Below are positions 61,770 to 64,000 of a stretch of DNA of 64,000 bases, in pieces. The translations under genes were made by a program, and so were the position numbers. The DNA comes from Hippopus hippopus. Taxonomy: Eukaryota; Mollusca; Bivalvia; Cardiida; Cardiidae. The first letter of the stretch is position 1, and the number at the start of each line of letters is the position of its first letter. The notes under the pieces were generated by a model. The model ran no database searches, was not told the DNA's origin, and saw only the letters and a list, made by a program, of their open reading frames with translations. The stretch lies in the NCBI GenBank assembly GCA_946811185.2, contig OX328109.1, positions 39,974,129-40,038,128 on the forward strand. The letters are read 5' to 3'.

Positions 61770-62160
61770 GAAACACTGTGACAGACGACAAAATGTAGAC
61801 TTTTCCAAATTAAAAGCACCTACAGACGACAAATTAAAGGGGTCTCAGCTAATTCAATTTGCCTATGCAAGAAATCATCTAACGTTGTTGGAAAAGGAGA
61901 AAATACCAGCAATTTTCCATTTTCCAACCAAAGCCCTCCTCTTTATCTATTTGAAATGTTGTAATACAGTTTATTTTGCGCGGGTGTTCCCCTGGGCAAG
62001 ACATTACAGTGCCCTTGGATAGCCAAGACAGATATCAATAGGTGAACTGTCACTAAGATATGAATTAACTCTTTACTAAACACTCACAAGGTTTAAAGAC
62101 CCTGAAGAAGAAGGCTTTTGAAAACATTGTGGGAAAAAGAGAAAATGCTGGTAACCTATG
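61770..62160. repeat. MITE-1 fragments
   Basis: 61770-61950 and 62063-62155 (CTCTTTACTAAACACTCACA). The second is cut in its core (GAAAATGCTGGTAACC) where the SINE-type repeat begins. Confidence 0.65.
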
Positions 62161-62300
62161 TAGGAAAGCAGCCAGTGGCTTGGGAAGAATATCCGATGCG
62201 AAGTACTGGTAAAAAGAATTTTCGGGAAAGCATTGAAAGGTGCACTGGCCACCACGATATAACTGAAATAATGTTGAAAACGACGTTAAACATCACACAA
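62155..62300 (+). repeat. SINE-type repeat, 3' half
   Basis: TATGTAGGAAAGCAGCCAGT, GATGCGAAGTACTGGTAAA, GATATAACTGAAATAATGTT, GAAAACGACGTTAAAC; homologous to 46545-46700. Confidence 0.6.
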
Positions 62301-62559
62301 AAAACTCTACTGACTATCAGAAAACCACAAAAAAGTACAACCCCACTTTTATGTGCCATTTTCAAAACTCAGCACTTAACAGTAATTTTCTATGTATATA
62401 TACAATACAAAGATATAGTACTAGTGCTAATTTTGTCTCTAACAAATATTTTAGCTCTCTTTCTATTGTGAGTCAAAATTTTCGCGATAATTTATACTTA
62501 AAAGTGTGTGGTCTTACTTTAAGGATGTTCTTAGTGTTACGTGGACTAAACTCTTGAAT

Positions 62560-62720
62560 AAATGAATTCCGCGTTTTTGGGACCCCAAGGAAAAAAGCTT
62601 TTGAAAACATTATGGGAAAAGGAGAAAATGCTGGTTACCAGCATTTTCTCCTTTTCCCACAATGTCTTCTACCACAGAACGTGCAGGCTGATCTTGGATC
62701 TTCTTTGCCGGGTACGGTGT
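62560..62720. repeat. MITE-1 fragment joined to MITE-3 fragment
   Basis: Core GCTGGTTACCAGC at about 62630, then ACAGAACGTGCAGGCTGATC. Confidence 0.65.
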
Positions 62721-62849
62721 GGTTTTTCCTGCGAAAAGAAGTTTGATATCACAATATTTTCCAAAGGTTTTTTACTAGACAAGAAAATTTATTAATCTTT
62801 TAGCAGCATAACTTTTTTTTACTGTCAGTGGTGATTAAGACAGTTTTTT

Positions 62850-62920
62850 TAAACGGCGAAGATCAATATCAGACTGCAAAAAACAAGCAGTCTGAGCTCG
62901 TATCTACACCGGCCGCACTT
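62850..62920. repeat. MITE-3 core, degraded
   Basis: ATCAATATCAGACTGCAAAA / AGCAGTCTGAGCTCGTATCT. Confidence 0.55.
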
Positions 62921-63350
62921 GATGCTAAAAAGTATGACTCAAATCTTATTCAGCTGCAGAGGAAATCTATGTTTAGACCGGTAAAATGTCCAGTTTGTTA
63001 GGTTGAAAGCGAAAGAGTTAAGTGGTATTTTCATTTAAAAAAGGTACCTATTATATTGATGTCAAAGTACTAAAATCAACTCTATGAAAATACTAAGTTG
63101 TGACTTAGTCCTGTAAACCTTATTCGACATTTTACGTAAACATAACGCAACTAAAAGTATCCGAGCGCAATTTTCAACTTTAAAAGGTTCGTTTTGTTTC
63201 GTTCAGTTTGTTTTGTTGTCTTGGAAAATATCTTGATTCTCTCTGGTGACTGTGGCAGTTCTTGAAAATTCTTGTTAATTGCATTCCTACTGATTGTTAT
63301 CATAATCATTACTTTATCAAGAATATAAGTATATCTGCTTAGATTAGAAC

Positions 63351-63925
63351 ATGGAGCGGATGGATCGAATTTCTGAGCGGACGGAACCACTGGACAATCT
63401 CGAAATATTCAGCGACGAAGAAGATGAAGACGTTGCCGTCATAAAAGAAGCCCTGCAAAATGTTGAATCTCCGCGCATGTCGTCTCAAGACTCAAAATCG
63501 AAGAAGCAATCGTTTACGAAACGTGCGCCGAAAATAGTTCCGTTTGTACGAAAAACACAAAGTACACCAAATGTGCTGAATGGTATCGTGCTTTCAGACT
63601 TAAAGGTCACTGGTTCCCCGGCTACTCTGATGCAATCGAGAACAAAATCTGACATAGATGTTCAAAACAGGAACTTTAGGAAAAACTCCAAAATGTTACG
63701 GAAAATATCGGGTAGTTTGGGGAGTATAAATGAGATACCGAATACGAAGTCTCTGGAGAAACACAAAGTTGTTTCTACTAGCAACGACAGTTTACACAGT
63801 CTCGATGGACCATCTAGACGTAAATCTAGACCGGAAGTTGGCACTGAGGATAGTTATCAAGATATCAGCAGGAAGAAGTCTTCAAAGAATGATGATACAG
63901 TAAAAGATATAAATAAAACAGAAAG
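63351..63925 (+). CDS. Candidate host first coding exon (disordered Ser/Lys-rich N-terminus)
   Basis: The strongest host coding signal: a 191-codon frame from ATG 63351 (A at -3, G at +4) with MERMDRISERTEPLDNLEIF, an acidic SDEEDEDVAVIKEALQN patch and many Ser-phosphosite-like motifs (RKISGSLGS, SRRKSRPE). It ends at donor CAGAAAG|GTCAGT (phase 2). It carries none of the repeat families around it. An unrecognised intracellular, probably disordered regulatory region; the downstream exons lie outside the window. Confidence 0.7.
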
Positions 63926-64000
63926 GTCAGTATGCTGATTTGGAAGCAATTTTGAACTATTTTCCTATCTTTATCAAAGAATTTCTTCTGCTTGGGTTTT

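Noticed and set aside
18941..63000. CRISPR-like regularly spaced palindromes
   Set aside because: Spacing is irregular, the arms continue into about 227-bp elements with TTAA ends, and the genome is eukaryotic.

Overview
The window is eukaryotic (metazoan) genomic DNA, most likely from a mollusc and probably a bivalve. The evidence is very low gene density, candidate coding exons ending at consensus GT donors, dense small inverted-repeat transposons (MITEs), tRNA-derived SINEs with (CAAT)n-type tails, and long microsatellites. The species assignment is inference from repeat style, not proof. No bacterial-type operons, rRNA genes or CRISPR arrays were seen.

The outstanding object is a nearly complete Maverick/Polinton (adintovirus-like integrated virus/transposon) at 2904-18557 (15,654 bp). 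It begins AG and ends CT, has 229-bp terminal inverted repeats (one mismatch by eye), and is flanked by a perfect 6-bp target duplication GATGCA (2898-2903 and 18558-18563). It landed inside a pre-existing host MITE, so the empty site can be read directly. From left to right it carries: an unknown ORF; a protein with an acidic tail (possibly ssDNA-binding); on the minus strand a fibre with phage-type shaft repeats, an adenain-type cysteine protease, a chromodomain DDE integrase, and a zinc-ribbon/phospholipase A2 gene; then on the plus strand a packaging ATPase, small unknown ORFs, a penton-like minor capsid protein, a hydrophobic virion-type protein, a dUTPase-fold protein, a membrane protein, a conserved Polinton protein, a pVI-like protein, the double-jelly-roll major capsid protein, a NUMOD1/IENR1-like protein and protein-primed DNA polymerase B. 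Two small related ORFs lie on the minus strand at 12187-12789.

Capsid, fibre, protease and pVI-like genes are open. The polymerase (nonsense codon, frameshift, large internal deletion), integrase, ATPase, PLA2 gene, penton and several others are broken, so the copy cannot be autonomous as read. Two regulatory patterns recur inside it. A-rich TATAAAA-type leaders directly abut many start codons, including a 31-bp bidirectional promoter at 7757-7787. Perfect AT-rich hairpins (12-14 bp stem, 3-4 nt loop) sit at gene 3' ends, including both convergent junctions.

Host flanks: 1-2880 holds a trinucleotide tract, a 15-16-bp degenerate minisatellite split by a MITE, and single MITEs. 18564-64000 is a mosaic of five or more MITE families (two with TTAA ends, one with TA), SINEs, a 5'-truncated LINE tail at about 56198-56683 and microsatellites. 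Three plausible host exons (30448-30566, 48961-49226, 63351-63925, all plus strand) each start with ATG and end at a GT donor in phase 2, which fits alternative first exons of one gene lying downstream of the window. Nothing else in the flanks looks protein-coding.
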